Assembly (NCBI GenBank): GCA_011390345.1
Contig: JAABSP010000010.1
Span: 1 to 64,000 of the forward strand
Reading direction: 5' to 3'
Length of the DNA: 64,000 bases
From: Desulfobacteraceae bacterium
GTDB lineage: Bacteria; Desulfobacterota; Desulfobacteria; Desulfobacterales; JAABSP01
Shown: piece by piece, positions 15,943 through 24,844 of the stretch
Numbering within the stretch: position 1 is the stretch's first letter
Layout: each line of letters opens with the position of its first letter
Translations under genes and position numbers: made by a program
The notes under the pieces: model-generated
The model's database searches: none
Told to the model about the DNA's origin: nothing
The model's input: only the letters and a program-made list of their open reading frames with translations

Positions 15943-16054
15943 AAGCCTTTTGCCCTTCCTTGATGATTGTGTTCCTGGGTAGATGTCTGTAAACATTGAT
16001 TTAAGATAACTTCCGCATATAACAGGTGTTTCTAAATACCAGAATTAAAACCAT

Positions 16055-16083
16055 TTGACAAATGCTTATTTTACCGATAGAAA
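16055..16083 (+). promoter_or_regulatory. Weak promoter candidate of the export operon
   Basis: TTGACA (16055-16060) is followed after 17 bp by TAGAAA (16078-16083), about 70 bp before the chosen start of the SLBB gene. The -35 is perfect and the -10 is poor. Confidence 0.4.
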
Positions 16084-16154
16084 TCATTCTCCTACAGGAA
16101 TACTGTTTTTCAAACGATCACCGAATAACCGCAATACAGATCATGCAGGGAATT

Positions 16155-19100
16155 ATGAAAAGACACAGCACAAATATTGTAAGAATGATCACATGTATGG
16201 GAATCCTTCTTCTGGTTTCGGTCTTCCAGACAGATGCTCAGGCACAGCGAAGAACCCTCCCGCTGAAGATTACCAATGCCACACAGCTTCAGCAGGCTCT
16301 CCAGTCGGGGAGATTAAGCGAGGAAGATCTCAAAAAAGCCATTGAAGAAGGACGGGTGAGTCCGGAGGCCGTGGATCTTTATCGGAAACAATCGGCCGGC
16401 GGCATGGGCAAGCTTACCCCGGAAGAGATTGAAGCCGGAAAGCGGCTGATCGAGAAGGAAAAGGAAAAGGAAAAGCCTTCAGCAGAGAGCCCTGCTGATA
16501 CTCCCCGTGAAAAAAGAGATGAAGCAAAGAAAGAGGTTCAGCCTGCCGACGCGGAAAGAGAACCCTCCGAAGAAAAAATAAAGGCCGAAGAAAAGGATAA
16601 GGAGGAGAAACAGAAGCTCACCAGGAAAGAGGAACTAAAGGAAATGGTAAGGCCTGAGGATTTGGAAATCTTCGGCCACAATCTGTTTGATGAGACGCCA
16701 AGCACATTCGCTCCGATTCAGGCGGTCCCGGTCTCCAATGACTATATCATCGGTCCGGGAGATGAGATCATTGTCAATATGTGGGGCCGTCTCGATGAAA
16801 GCTACAGCCTCGAGGTCAATAATGAAGGGGTACTCAATTTCCCGAAGATCGGCCCCCTGACCGTTGCCGGCCTTACCTTCGGAGAACTCAAGGAGTTGAT
16901 CCGCCACAAGGCAGAAGCCATCACCGGCGTCAATGTCAATGTTTCCATGGGGAAGCTGAAAACCCTCCAGGTCTTTATTCTGGGAGAGGTGAAAAATCCC
17001 GGCATCTATACGGTAAGCTCTCTTTCAACAGTGATGAACGCCCTCTTTTCCGCGGGCGGCCCAACGGAACTGGGCTCATTGAGAACCGTTCAGCTCAAAC
17101 GGCAGGGGGAGATCGTTGCGGTCATGGATCTTTATGATCTTCTGCTCTCCGGGGACACCTCGAGGGATACCAGCCTGATGTCGGGAGATGTCATCTTCGT
17201 TCCGCAGGCAGGTTCCATGGTTTCGATCACGGGAAATGTCAAACGGGAAGCGATCTATGAGTTGAAAAATATCAAGACGCTGGAATACGCATTGAATCTC
17301 GCCGGGGGTCTGGCGCCAAGTGCATACAAGCAGCGGATTCAGATCGAAAGAGTCTCCCGGAATACGGATAAGATAGTCATGGATATCTCTTTTGATCAGT
17401 TGCAGCAGGATGCCCCGATTCCGCTGCAGGACGGAGACCTCGTCCGGGTCTTTACCATACTTCCCGATGCGATCAATGCGGTCTATCTCTATGGCAATGT
17501 CCGCCGCCCAGGAAGGTATGCCTATAAATCGGGGCTCCGCATCGGTGATGTCATTGAAAACCTCGATGAACTCCAAAAAGACACCTATCTGGATTATGCG
17601 CTCATCAAAAGATACCGGTATGAAGATTCCAGAGCCGAATTGATTCCCTTTGATCTGGGAAGACTTCTGATCGCAAAGGATGGAAGCCAGAATATCCGTC
17701 TGATGCCCCGGGATGAGATCTACATCTTCAATCAGGAGATGTTTCAGGACGAGGCATATGCCGTGGTGGAGGGGCAGGTTCGAAAGCCGGATCGGTATCT
17801 CATCGATGACATGACGATCAGGGATCTGATCCTGAAGGCCGGAGATCTGGCACCGGATGCCTATCTTCCCCGGGGAGAGCTGATCCGAATCGATAAGGAC
17901 CGGAACCGCCATACCATCTATTTCGATGTCGCTGCGGTCATGGACAATGATCCCGCTCACAATATCAGGGTCCAGAACGAAGACATCCTCGTTATCCATT
18001 CGGTGCTGGACGAACAATGGGAGGAGGTCGTCACCATCCAAGGGGAAGTCAAAGCTTCGGGTGAATATCTGCTGACCGAAGGGATGCATCTGAAAGATCT
18101 CTTCTTCAAAGCCGGCAATTTCACCCGGGACGCCTATATGGAATTGGGCCATCTCCGCCGGATCGATCCCCGGACCAAAGAATCGACCATTCATACCTTT
18201 GATGTCCGAAAAGCGATCCAGGGAGACCCCTCTCATAACCTGCGCCTCACGGATCAGGATGAGGTGAAGATTCACAGCATCTGGGATTATCAGGAAAAAT
18301 ATTCGGTCTCGATTCGGGGATTGGTCCGAAATCCCGGGGAGTATCCCTATGCGGTCAATATGATGGTGAACGACCTGATCCTGCTGGCCGGGAATGTCAG
18401 GGACGCCGCGTATATGAATGAGGCAGAGCTTGTCCGCTTTTCCATTGAAGATGGCAAAGCGGTTGAGACGAAGATCATCCGCTTCAATATCGAACTTGCG
18501 CAGCAGAACCATCCGGAACACAATCTCAAATTGGAACCGATGGATGTTGTCACCATCAAGATGATCCCGGACTGGTGGGATGAAAAGCGGTCGGTTACCG
18601 TCTCAGGGGAGGTCTATTTTCCGGGGACATACCAGATCCGGAAGGACGAACGGCTCAGCGATATCATTGCAAGAGCCGGTGGATATACGGAATATGCCTA
18701 TCTTCGGGGTGCGGTGTTTACCCGGGAATCGGTAAAAAAGATCCAACAGTCCAGGCTCAATGAAATGATCAATGAACTGGAACTGGAGATGGCCAGGCTC
18801 ACATCGGAAGAGGTGATGGAATCCCTCTCTGAAGAGGACCTTGCTGCCCAGACCGAATATATGAAATCCCAGAAAATATTGATCCGGAAACTTCAGGAAG
18901 CCAGAGCCACAGGGCGGGTTGTCGTTGATCTGGAACCGCTGGCTCAATTCAAGGGAAGATCGACAGATATGATTCTGGAACATCAAGATGAACTCTATGT
19001 TCCGAAGCAGATGAACACTGTCAATGTTCTCGGTGCTGTTTACAATCCGACTGCACTGATTTTTGACGAGAGCCGACCCGAACTTGAAAATTATCTCAGT

Positions 19101-19352
19101 ATGACCGGCGGCCCGACGGAAAGTGCGGATGTGGATCTGATGTATGTGATTCGAAGCGACGGTACGGTCGTCAGCAAGATGAGTGAAAGATCCTGGTGGC
19201 AGAAGTTCGAAAATGTCCGGCTCTATCCCGGTGATACCATCCTCATACCGGAGAAGGTGGTCCGAACCAGCTATATGCGGGATGCTAAGGATATCACCCA
19301 GATCCTCTACCAGATTGCCACCACCGCAGGCGTTACTGCGGCGCTGTTTTAG
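16155..19352 (+). CDS. Large polysaccharide-export protein with eight SLBB repeats
   Basis: Wza-like outer-membrane export component, unusually large. The ATG at 16155 starts MKRHSTNIVRMITCMGILLLV, a signal peptide, giving 1065 residues; earlier in-frame ATGs lack one. A Lys/Glu-rich linker covers about residues 100-165. The polysaccharide-export domain begins at YIIGPGDEIIVNMWG (about 197). Eight SLBB units follow, each recognisable by a G-x-V-x-x-P/x-G-x-Y start and a later AGG/AGN (for example ILGEVKNPGIY, ITGNVKREAIY, IQGEVKASGEY, VSGEVYFPGTY). Typical Wza has about 380 residues and two such units. The wzz-like gene follows by 10 bp. A C-terminal amphipathic helix could cross the outer membrane, as in Wza. 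Confidence 0.88.
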   Translation: MKRHSTNIVRMITCMGILLLVSVFQTDAQAQRRTLPLKITNATQLQQALQSGRLSEEDLKKAIEEGRVSPEAVDLYRKQSAGGMGKLTPEEIEAGKRLIEKEKEKEKPSAESPADTPREKRDEAKKEVQPADAEREPSEEKIKAEEKDKEEKQKLTRKEELKEMVRPEDLEIFGHNLFDETPSTFAPIQAVPVSNDYIIGPGDEIIVNMWGRLDESYSLEVNNEGVLNFPKIGPLTVAGLTFGELKELIRHKAEAITGVNVNVSMGKLKTLQVFILGEVKNPGIYTVSSLSTVMNALFSAGGPTELGSLRTVQLKRQGEIVAVMDLYDLLLSGDTSRDTSLMSGDVIFVPQAGSMVSITGNVKREAIYELKNIKTLEYALNLAGGLAPSAYKQRIQIERVSRNTDKIVMDISFDQLQQDAPIPLQDGDLVRVFTILPDAINAVYLYGNVRRPGRYAYKSGLRIGDVIENLDELQKDTYLDYALIKRYRYEDSRAELIPFDLGRLLIAKDGSQNIRLMPRDEIYIFNQEMFQDEAYAVVEGQVRKPDRYLIDDMTIRDLILKAGDLAPDAYLPRGELIRIDKDRNRHTIYFDVAAVMDNDPAHNIRVQNEDILVIHSVLDEQWEEVVTIQGEVKASGEYLLTEGMHLKDLFFKAGNFTRDAYMELGHLRRIDPRTKESTIHTFDVRKAIQGDPSHNLRLTDQDEVKIHSIWDYQEKYSVSIRGLVRNPGEYPYAVNMMVNDLILLAGNVRDAAYMNEAELVRFSIEDGKAVETKIIRFNIELAQQNHPEHNLKLEPMDVVTIKMIPDWWDEKRSVTVSGEVYFPGTYQIRKDERLSDIIARAGGYTEYAYLRGAVFTRESVKKIQQSRLNEMINELELEMARLTSEEVMESLSEEDLAAQTEYMKSQKILIRKLQEARATGRVVVDLEPLAQFKGRSTDMILEHQDELYVPKQMNTVNVLGAVYNPTALIFDESRPELENYLSMTGGPTESADVDLMYVIRSDGTVVSKMSERSWWQKFENVRLYPGDTILIPEKVVRTSYMRDAKDITQILYQIATTAGVTAALF

Positions 19353-19362
19353 GGAGAAACCG

Positions 19363-20385
19363 ATGCATCCAAAGGAAAAAAACATCGACAACGATCATCC
19401 TCATCCGCCGATTCCCCAGCCGCTTCACGGGCAGACGCAGCCGCAGCCTCCGTGTGCAGATCCCCCCCAGTATTCAGATGAGGACGAGATCAATCTTCTT
19501 GATCTCTTTCTGGTACTACTGAGGCATAAATGGCTGATCATCGGAGTCGTCTTCCTGGCCGGGTTTCTTGCTGTGATCTACAGCTTGAGCCTCGAAAACA
19601 TCTATAGATCCGAGGCAACCCTCGTTCCCCGGGGAGAGGAGAAGAGCGGCCCTTCTTTGTCTGCACTGGGAGGACTTGGGGGAATGGTCGCCGGTCAATT
19701 GGGGATGGGCGGCGGCGAGAACCTGCAAAAGATGGAAGTTGTGCTCAACAGCCGGGAATTGACCACGAAGATCATCAGCAAATATGATCTGATGCCAATC
19801 CTGTTTGAAGATATCTGGGATGCGGAAAAAGGAGGCTGGTCTTCCGAAATTGAAGAGCCCCCGACGATTCAGGACGGCCTGAAGGTCATGAAAGAGGGGA
19901 TGCTGAAGGTCAGTTCGGATATCGAGAAAAATGTCCTTAAAGTCGGTTTTGAGCATAAAGATCCGAATACAGCGCAGCGGATCACCCAGTACTACATTAC
20001 TGAGCTGAGCCAGACCTTGCGGGAGGCCGTTCTCGTGGAAGCCACCGAGAACCAGCGGTTTTTCCGGGAACAGATCGATCGGACCGGCGACGCGCTGTTA
20101 AAGGAAAAGATCTATGGCCTGCTGGCCCGGGAGATCGAAAAGGAGACCTTTGCCAGAGCCCAGAAATTCTACGGCTTTCAGGTGCTGGACCCGCCGATCG
20201 TGCCGGATCTGAACAAAAGGGTCGCGCCCAAGCGAAGCATCATCTGCATTCTCTCGGTCTTTGTGGCTTTCTTTATGGCGGTATTCCTGGCCTTCTTCAT
20301 CGAATTCGTCCGTCGGATCAAGCAGGATGACCCGGATCGGTATCAGCAGATCAAAGACGGCCTGAAACCCTGGAAGGGGATATAA
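19363..20385 (+). CDS. Wzz-like chain-length determinant protein
   Basis: Inner-membrane co-polymerase/export partner. The ATG at 19363, 10 bp after the SLBB gene and behind GGGAGA, gives 340 residues; the longer open frame upstream is inside the SLBB gene. A Pro/His/Gln-rich cytoplasmic tail (about 1-40) precedes the first transmembrane helix (about 55-75, KWLIIGVVFLAGFLAVIYSL). A Wzz-type periplasmic region follows, with VLNSRELTTKII, a coiled middle, and the family's VLDPPIVPDLNKRVAPKRS before the second helix (about 290-310). There is no C-terminal tyrosine-kinase domain. Confidence 0.88.
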   Translation: MHPKEKNIDNDHPHPPIPQPLHGQTQPQPPCADPPQYSDEDEINLLDLFLVLLRHKWLIIGVVFLAGFLAVIYSLSLENIYRSEATLVPRGEEKSGPSLSALGGLGGMVAGQLGMGGGENLQKMEVVLNSRELTTKIISKYDLMPILFEDIWDAEKGGWSSEIEEPPTIQDGLKVMKEGMLKVSSDIEKNVLKVGFEHKDPNTAQRITQYYITELSQTLREAVLVEATENQRFFREQIDRTGDALLKEKIYGLLAREIEKETFARAQKFYGFQVLDPPIVPDLNKRVAPKRSIICILSVFVAFFMAVFLAFFIEFVRRIKQDDPDRYQQIKDGLKPWKGI

Positions 20386-20392
20386 GAACGCC

Positions 20393-21595
20393 TTGCCGGA
20401 CTGCATCCGTACCGGTTTAGAAGGTTTTCTCGATTCACCGCGGCCGGATATTGCCGAATGCCGGATGGGGTTGCTCTGCAATCCGGCATCGGTAGATCAT
20501 CGATTCCGCCATGCCCGAAAGCGGATATCGAATCGCTTTCCCGGGCAGCTTAGGGCTCTTTTCTCCCCGCAGCACGGCTTTTTCTCCGAAAAGCAGGACA
20601 ATATGGTGGAATCGGATCATTTGCACGATCCGATGACCTGTCTCCCGGTCTTCAGCCTCTATGGAGAAACACGGATTCCGACAGAGGAGATGTTCGATCC
20701 CATCGACATTCTGCTCGTTGACCTTCAGGATGTGGGAACAAGGGTCTATACCTTCATCTACACGCTATCCTACTGCATGGAGGCCGCAAAGCAGTTCGGC
20801 AAAAGAGTGATCGTTCTGGATCGCCCCAATCCCATCGGCGGTATCCAGGTGGAAGGAAACCTCCTGCTTCAGGAATATGCCTCCTTTGTGGGCCGTTTTC
20901 CGATCCCGATGCGCCACGGGCTGACCATCGGAGAGATCGCAAGGCTCTTCAACGATTATTTCGGCATCGGCTGCGATCTTACTGTAATCCCCATGAAAGG
21001 ATGGCGGCGGAGTATGTATTTCTCCGATACCGGACTGCCGTGGGTCGCGCCCTCCCCAAATCTTCCCACGCCGACCGCTGCAATGGTCTATCCGGGCCAG
21101 GTGCTTCTTGAAGGGACAAATCTCTCCGAAGGGCGGGGAACGACGCAGCCTTTTGAATTCTTCGGCGCGCCCTTCATGGATACGGAAAAAATCCTTTCGG
21201 CCTTTCTTAAAATTGTTAAAATTGATAAAGCAGATCCGGAGGGGATGGTTTTACGGCCTCTGGCGTTTGAGCCGATGTTCGGGAAATGGAAGGGGCAGTT
21301 GTGCAGAGGCTTTCAGATCCATATCATTGATCGGTGGAAATACCGCCCCTACCGGACGACGCTGGCGCTGTTGCGGGCAGTTTTGGGCCATCACAGAGAT
21401 GAATTTGCCTGGAAGCCGCCGCCCTATGAGTATGAGTTCGAAAAAACCCCCATCGATCTGATCACGGGCGATCCTGAGATCCGGGAGATGATCGAAGGAT
21501 TCGCGCCGGTTGAGGAGATGGAAGCCCTTTGGCAGGATGATCTTTCCGCTTTTCAGGAGATCAGCAGGAGCTGTCGGCTCTACGAGGATATCTGA
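20393..21595 (+). CDS. DUF1343/NamZ-family exo-beta-N-acetylmuramidase
   Basis: Resembles NamZ, which removes terminal N-acetylmuramic acid from peptidoglycan fragments. Family hallmarks are LCNPASV, FSPQHGFF, DLQDVGTRVYTFIYTL, LDRPNPIGG, GLTIGEIARLFNDYF and EGRGTTQPFEFFGAP. The frame opens with TTG at 20393, seven bases after the wzz-like stop; the next ATG (residue 26) would cut into the conserved N-terminus. There is no signal peptide, so it is probably cytoplasmic and acts on imported fragments. It looks co-transcribed with the export genes. It ends one base before the convergent ade gene. Confidence 0.83.
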   Translation: MPDCIRTGLEGFLDSPRPDIAECRMGLLCNPASVDHRFRHARKRISNRFPGQLRALFSPQHGFFSEKQDNMVESDHLHDPMTCLPVFSLYGETRIPTEEMFDPIDILLVDLQDVGTRVYTFIYTLSYCMEAAKQFGKRVIVLDRPNPIGGIQVEGNLLLQEYASFVGRFPIPMRHGLTIGEIARLFNDYFGIGCDLTVIPMKGWRRSMYFSDTGLPWVAPSPNLPTPTAAMVYPGQVLLEGTNLSEGRGTTQPFEFFGAPFMDTEKILSAFLKIVKIDKADPEGMVLRPLAFEPMFGKWKGQLCRGFQIHIIDRWKYRPYRTTLALLRAVLGHHRDEFAWKPPPYEYEFEKTPIDLITGDPEIREMIEGFAPVEEMEALWQDDLSAFQEISRSCRLYEDI

Positions 21596-21596
21596 T

Positions 21597-23330
21597 CTAA
21601 TCCGTAAAAACCGACACGAATGAAAATCGGGAGACATCCACAAGCCCCTTGTCGGTGATTTTGAGATCCGGAATTACCGGGAGTGCCAGGAAGGATAAGG
21701 CCATAAAAGGATCAAGGAGATGGGTCCCCATGTCATGGGCCGCTTGAATCAGCCGATCCATCTTCTTTCGAACCGAATTCACCGGCTCCGGAGACATCAG
21801 CCCGGCAATGGGAAGGGGCAGCCTCACATCCAATTGATGCTTCTGCTCCCGGCATACTGCGGCCAGCCCTCCTCCCATCTCGATAACAGCTTTTACCGCA
21901 GCCCGCATATCCGCTTCCTCTACGCCTGCAACAATGATGTTGTGGGAATCATGGGCCACGCTTGAAGCCAATGCCCCCCGCTTCAACCCCAATCCCTTCA
22001 CGAATCCGATCCCTTTCCCGCCTCTTCCGGTATATCTTTCGATGACTGCAATTTTGAGCAGATCCCGCCCGGGGTCCGATACGGCAAAACCATCGAACAC
22101 CGATACCTCCATTATCCGCTCATGGGTGATGAGCTGACCCGGAACCAGTTCCATCACTCGGACACTTTTTCCCTCTGCCGGCAGCGAGAAATCGATTTCC
22201 GCGTCCGGAATATGCATAACCGTCCGCGGAATCTCCGAATGAGAAGAGATAGCCGCGATGGTTTTCCCCTCTTCCGCAACCCGTTCTCCCCGATGAAAGA
22301 CCTGCTCGATCCGCAGATCCGTCAGATTTGAAACGACCAGAAAATCGGCCTGCCGCCCCGGAGCCAAAGCTCCCAGTTGATGAAGGCCGAAGTATCGGGC
22401 CGGATTCAGGGTGCCGATACGGATGGCCGTTACCGGATCGATGCCGGAGCGGATCGCCTCCCGAACCATTGAATCGATATGCCCCTCATCAATCAGATCA
22501 TGGGGATGCCGGTCATCGGTACACCACAGAATTCGATGCCAGTTCCGTTCATTGATCAGCGGTAGAAGCGTCTTCAAATTTTTGGCCCCGGTTCCCTCCC
22601 GGATCATTATGTGCATTCCGGCAGCGAGTTTTTCCTCTGCCTCCTCCAAATCCGTGCATTCGTGATCGCTGGAGATCCCTGCGGTAATGTATGCGGATAG
22701 ATCGGAGCCCCTCAGTCCGGGGGCATGACCGTCAACCGGCTTTCGATGTTCCCGGGCTAGCCGGATCTTCTCCAGCACATCCAAAGCCCCATGAATGACG
22801 CCGGGAAAATTCATCATCTCGGCCAGCGCACAGATCCGCTCCTCTCCCATAAAGGGTTTCAGGTCACTGGCCGAAAGTTGGGCGCCTGATGTCTCCAAAT
22901 CGGTGGCCGGAACGCAGGATGGGAGAGTAAAGAAGATGTTCATGGGAAGGTTGCGGCTGGTCCGGAGCATATACTGAATGCCTTCGGTGCCGAGGACATT
23001 GGCGATCTCATGGGGGTCCGCCACGACTGTTGTGGTGCCATTGGGCAGAACAGCCCGGGCAAATTCGGGCACGCCGGCCATGGAACTTTCGATATGGACA
23101 TGGGCGTCGATGAAGCCGGGGCAGACGAAACGCCCTTTTAGATCGATCCGCTTTCGACAGTCGTATTTTCCGAAGCCGATGATATGGCCCGAAGCCACAG
23201 CGATATCCGTCGAAACGATCTCTGCCGAAAAGAGATTCACGAGCCGTCCATTCTCCAGGAGCAGATCCGCGGGAACATCTCCGCGGGCCACACAAAGGAT
23301 GGATTCAAGGGGAAAATCGGATGGTGCCAT
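21597..23330 (-). CDS. ade: Adenine deaminase
   Basis: Hydrolyses adenine to hypoxanthine and ammonia. The 577 residues match the amidohydrolase-type Ade family: GRFVCPGFIDAHVHIESS with metal-binding His77 and His79, GTTTVVADPHEIANV, VDGHAPGL, SSDHECTD, and the C-terminal AHDSHNIIVAGV and MGGGLAAV segments that are specific to Ade. It lies 15 bp behind mtaD, so the two probably form one transcript, consistent with salvage of adenine and methylthioadenosine. Confidence 0.93.
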   Translation of the reverse strand: MAPSDFPLESILCVARGDVPADLLLENGRLVNLFSAEIVSTDIAVASGHIIGFGKYDCRKRIDLKGRFVCPGFIDAHVHIESSMAGVPEFARAVLPNGTTTVVADPHEIANVLGTEGIQYMLRTSRNLPMNIFFTLPSCVPATDLETSGAQLSASDLKPFMGEERICALAEMMNFPGVIHGALDVLEKIRLAREHRKPVDGHAPGLRGSDLSAYITAGISSDHECTDLEEAEEKLAAGMHIMIREGTGAKNLKTLLPLINERNWHRILWCTDDRHPHDLIDEGHIDSMVREAIRSGIDPVTAIRIGTLNPARYFGLHQLGALAPGRQADFLVVSNLTDLRIEQVFHRGERVAEEGKTIAAISSHSEIPRTVMHIPDAEIDFSLPAEGKSVRVMELVPGQLITHERIMEVSVFDGFAVSDPGRDLLKIAVIERYTGRGGKGIGFVKGLGLKRGALASSVAHDSHNIIVAGVEEADMRAAVKAVIEMGGGLAAVCREQKHQLDVRLPLPIAGLMSPEPVNSVRKKMDRLIQAAHDMGTHLLDPFMALSFLALPVIPDLKITDKGLVDVSRFSFVSVFTD

Positions 23331-23345
23331 TATCAGCAGCTCCTG

Positions 23346-24653
23346 TCAATGACGCTTTACGGAGTCGGCCAGTTTTTCCATCTTCCGGAAAATCTCGTCC
23401 GGCTCCAGCGTCAGCAAAATTCTATCTCTCAGAAGAAAACGGCCGGCAACCATTACATGGGTGACATCGGCTCCTCTTGCAGCATAGACGATATGGGAGG
23501 CAGGGGAATAGAGCGGCTGCAGATGCGGCTTTTCCATATCCAGAAGAATGATGTCCGCCTGTTTCCCCGGCTCCAGAGAACCTGTCAATTGACCGAGTCC
23601 GATCGCTTCGGCGCCCTCTATGGTGGCTATTCGTATGATGCTCTCGGCATCTGCGGCAGTGGGGTCCAAAAGATGAACCTTTTGAAGTTTTGCGGCAAGA
23701 TCCATCGCCCGAAAAAGGTCGAGCGTATTGCTGCTGGCCGGGCCATCCGTACCCAGACCGACCTTTATGCCCCTTTTTTGAAATCTCGGAACCGGAGAAA
23801 CCCCGGAGGAGAGCTTCATGTTGCTGGCCGGATTGTGGGAGATCGCGGCCCCGCATCGGACGAGAATATCATCCTCTTCCGCATCGATCCAGACCCCATG
23901 AACCAGAAGGGTCTGCCGGTCCAGACCCCCGGCTTTTTCAAGATAGGCCACAGGAGTCATTCCATGATTCGCCAATATTTTTTCCCGCTCCTGCACTGTC
24001 TCGGCCGCATGTATCTGAAAAAGGTTATCTCCCGCGGCAGATTTTGCCGCGTTCAGCGTCTCTTCAGTGCAGGTATAAGGGGAGTGACAGAAGATGGAAG
24101 GGGTGATCAAAGGGGATTTCTCTTTCCATTCCTGCAAAAAGGCTTGAGCCGTTCGGATATTTTTGGCCGGATCAGGGACACCGGGCGCGGGGAAATCGAT
24201 CACCCCTTGCCCGAGCACCGCTCGCAGGCCCGCGGCATTGACCGCCTCGGCTACACAATCCTCATGGAAATATCCGTCACAGCAGGTCGTGGTTCCAGAG
24301 AGGATCATCTCCGCACAGGCCAGCAGGGAACTCCAATATACTGACTCCGGGTTGATGTGAGCGGCTTCGGCCGGAAAGATATGATCGTTGAGCCAGGTCA
24401 TCAGGGGGAGGTCGTCGGCGAGCCCCCGAAAGAGCGTCATCGGCAAATGGGTATGGGTATTTACAAGCCCCGGCATGACGATACCGCCCTTTGCATCGGT
24501 TCGATTCCGGGCATCGGGCAGATCCGCATCATCTTTTCCTTTCCCGATGCAGGAGATCCGGCCATCTTCAATCCCGATATAGCCGTTGTCGATGATTTCG
24601 AAATCCGCGTTGACCGTGACGAGGACCGCATTGTAAATCAGATGATCGAGCAT
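23346..24653 (-). CDS. mtaD: 5-methylthioadenosine/S-adenosylhomocysteine deaminase (MtaD type)
   Basis: Amidohydrolase that deaminates 5'-methylthioadenosine or S-adenosylhomocysteine to the inosyl forms. The 435-residue sequence shows the metal ligands His67 and His69 in VNTHTHLPMTLFRG, then FQIHAAET, LLVHGVW, HNPASNMKLSSG and the catalytic LGTDGPASSN. These are the MtaD/SsnA-type signatures; other substrates such as guanine or chlorinated triazines are less likely. It heads an mtaD-ade unit behind the dnaK terminator and a 7-bp inverted repeat. Confidence 0.85.
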   Translation of the reverse strand: MLDHLIYNAVLVTVNADFEIIDNGYIGIEDGRISCIGKGKDDADLPDARNRTDAKGGIVMPGLVNTHTHLPMTLFRGLADDLPLMTWLNDHIFPAEAAHINPESVYWSSLLACAEMILSGTTTCCDGYFHEDCVAEAVNAAGLRAVLGQGVIDFPAPGVPDPAKNIRTAQAFLQEWKEKSPLITPSIFCHSPYTCTEETLNAAKSAAGDNLFQIHAAETVQEREKILANHGMTPVAYLEKAGGLDRQTLLVHGVWIDAEEDDILVRCGAAISHNPASNMKLSSGVSPVPRFQKRGIKVGLGTDGPASSNTLDLFRAMDLAAKLQKVHLLDPTAADAESIIRIATIEGAEAIGLGQLTGSLEPGKQADIILLDMEKPHLQPLYSPASHIVYAARGADVTHVMVAGRFLLRDRILLTLEPDEIFRKMEKLADSVKRH

Positions 24654-24732
24654 GGCCGGATTCTCTTTGTACTATCTTTTTCTTGTGGCCTTTCAAAAAT
24701 ATGGCAAACCTTTCACCCGTGACATAATGGCC

Positions 24733-24751
24733 GACAGGAGAGATTCCTGTC
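24733..24751 (-). promoter_or_regulatory. Inverted repeat overlapping a -35-like box before mtaD
   Basis: GACAGGA and TCCTGTC form a perfect 7-bp inverted repeat with a 5-base spacer. On the minus strand it overlaps TTGACA (24748-24753), about 80-100 bp before the mtaD ATG. No good -10 box is at the right distance, so promoter status is uncertain, but the arrangement suits a repressor site. Confidence 0.4.
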
Positions 24752-24777
24752 AACCCATATCCAATGCCGGCAGAAAG

Positions 24778-24815
24778 AAAAATCCCGCGTACCGGAACCG
24801 GTACGCGGGATTTTT
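24778..24815 (-). terminator. Strong terminator after dnaK
   Basis: A near-perfect hairpin, AAAAATCCCGCGTACCGG against CCGGTACGCGGGATTTTT with a 2-base centre, ends in a T run about 30 bp after the dnaK stop. It is symmetrical. Confidence 0.95.
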
Positions 24816-24844
24816 CTCCTGCAACTGCAAAACCGGGAAGGTTT

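Noticed and set aside
17076-18521. A 481-codon open frame on the minus strand
   Set aside because: It is antisense to the SLBB export gene, has no family-like motifs, and is explained by codon bias of the real gene.
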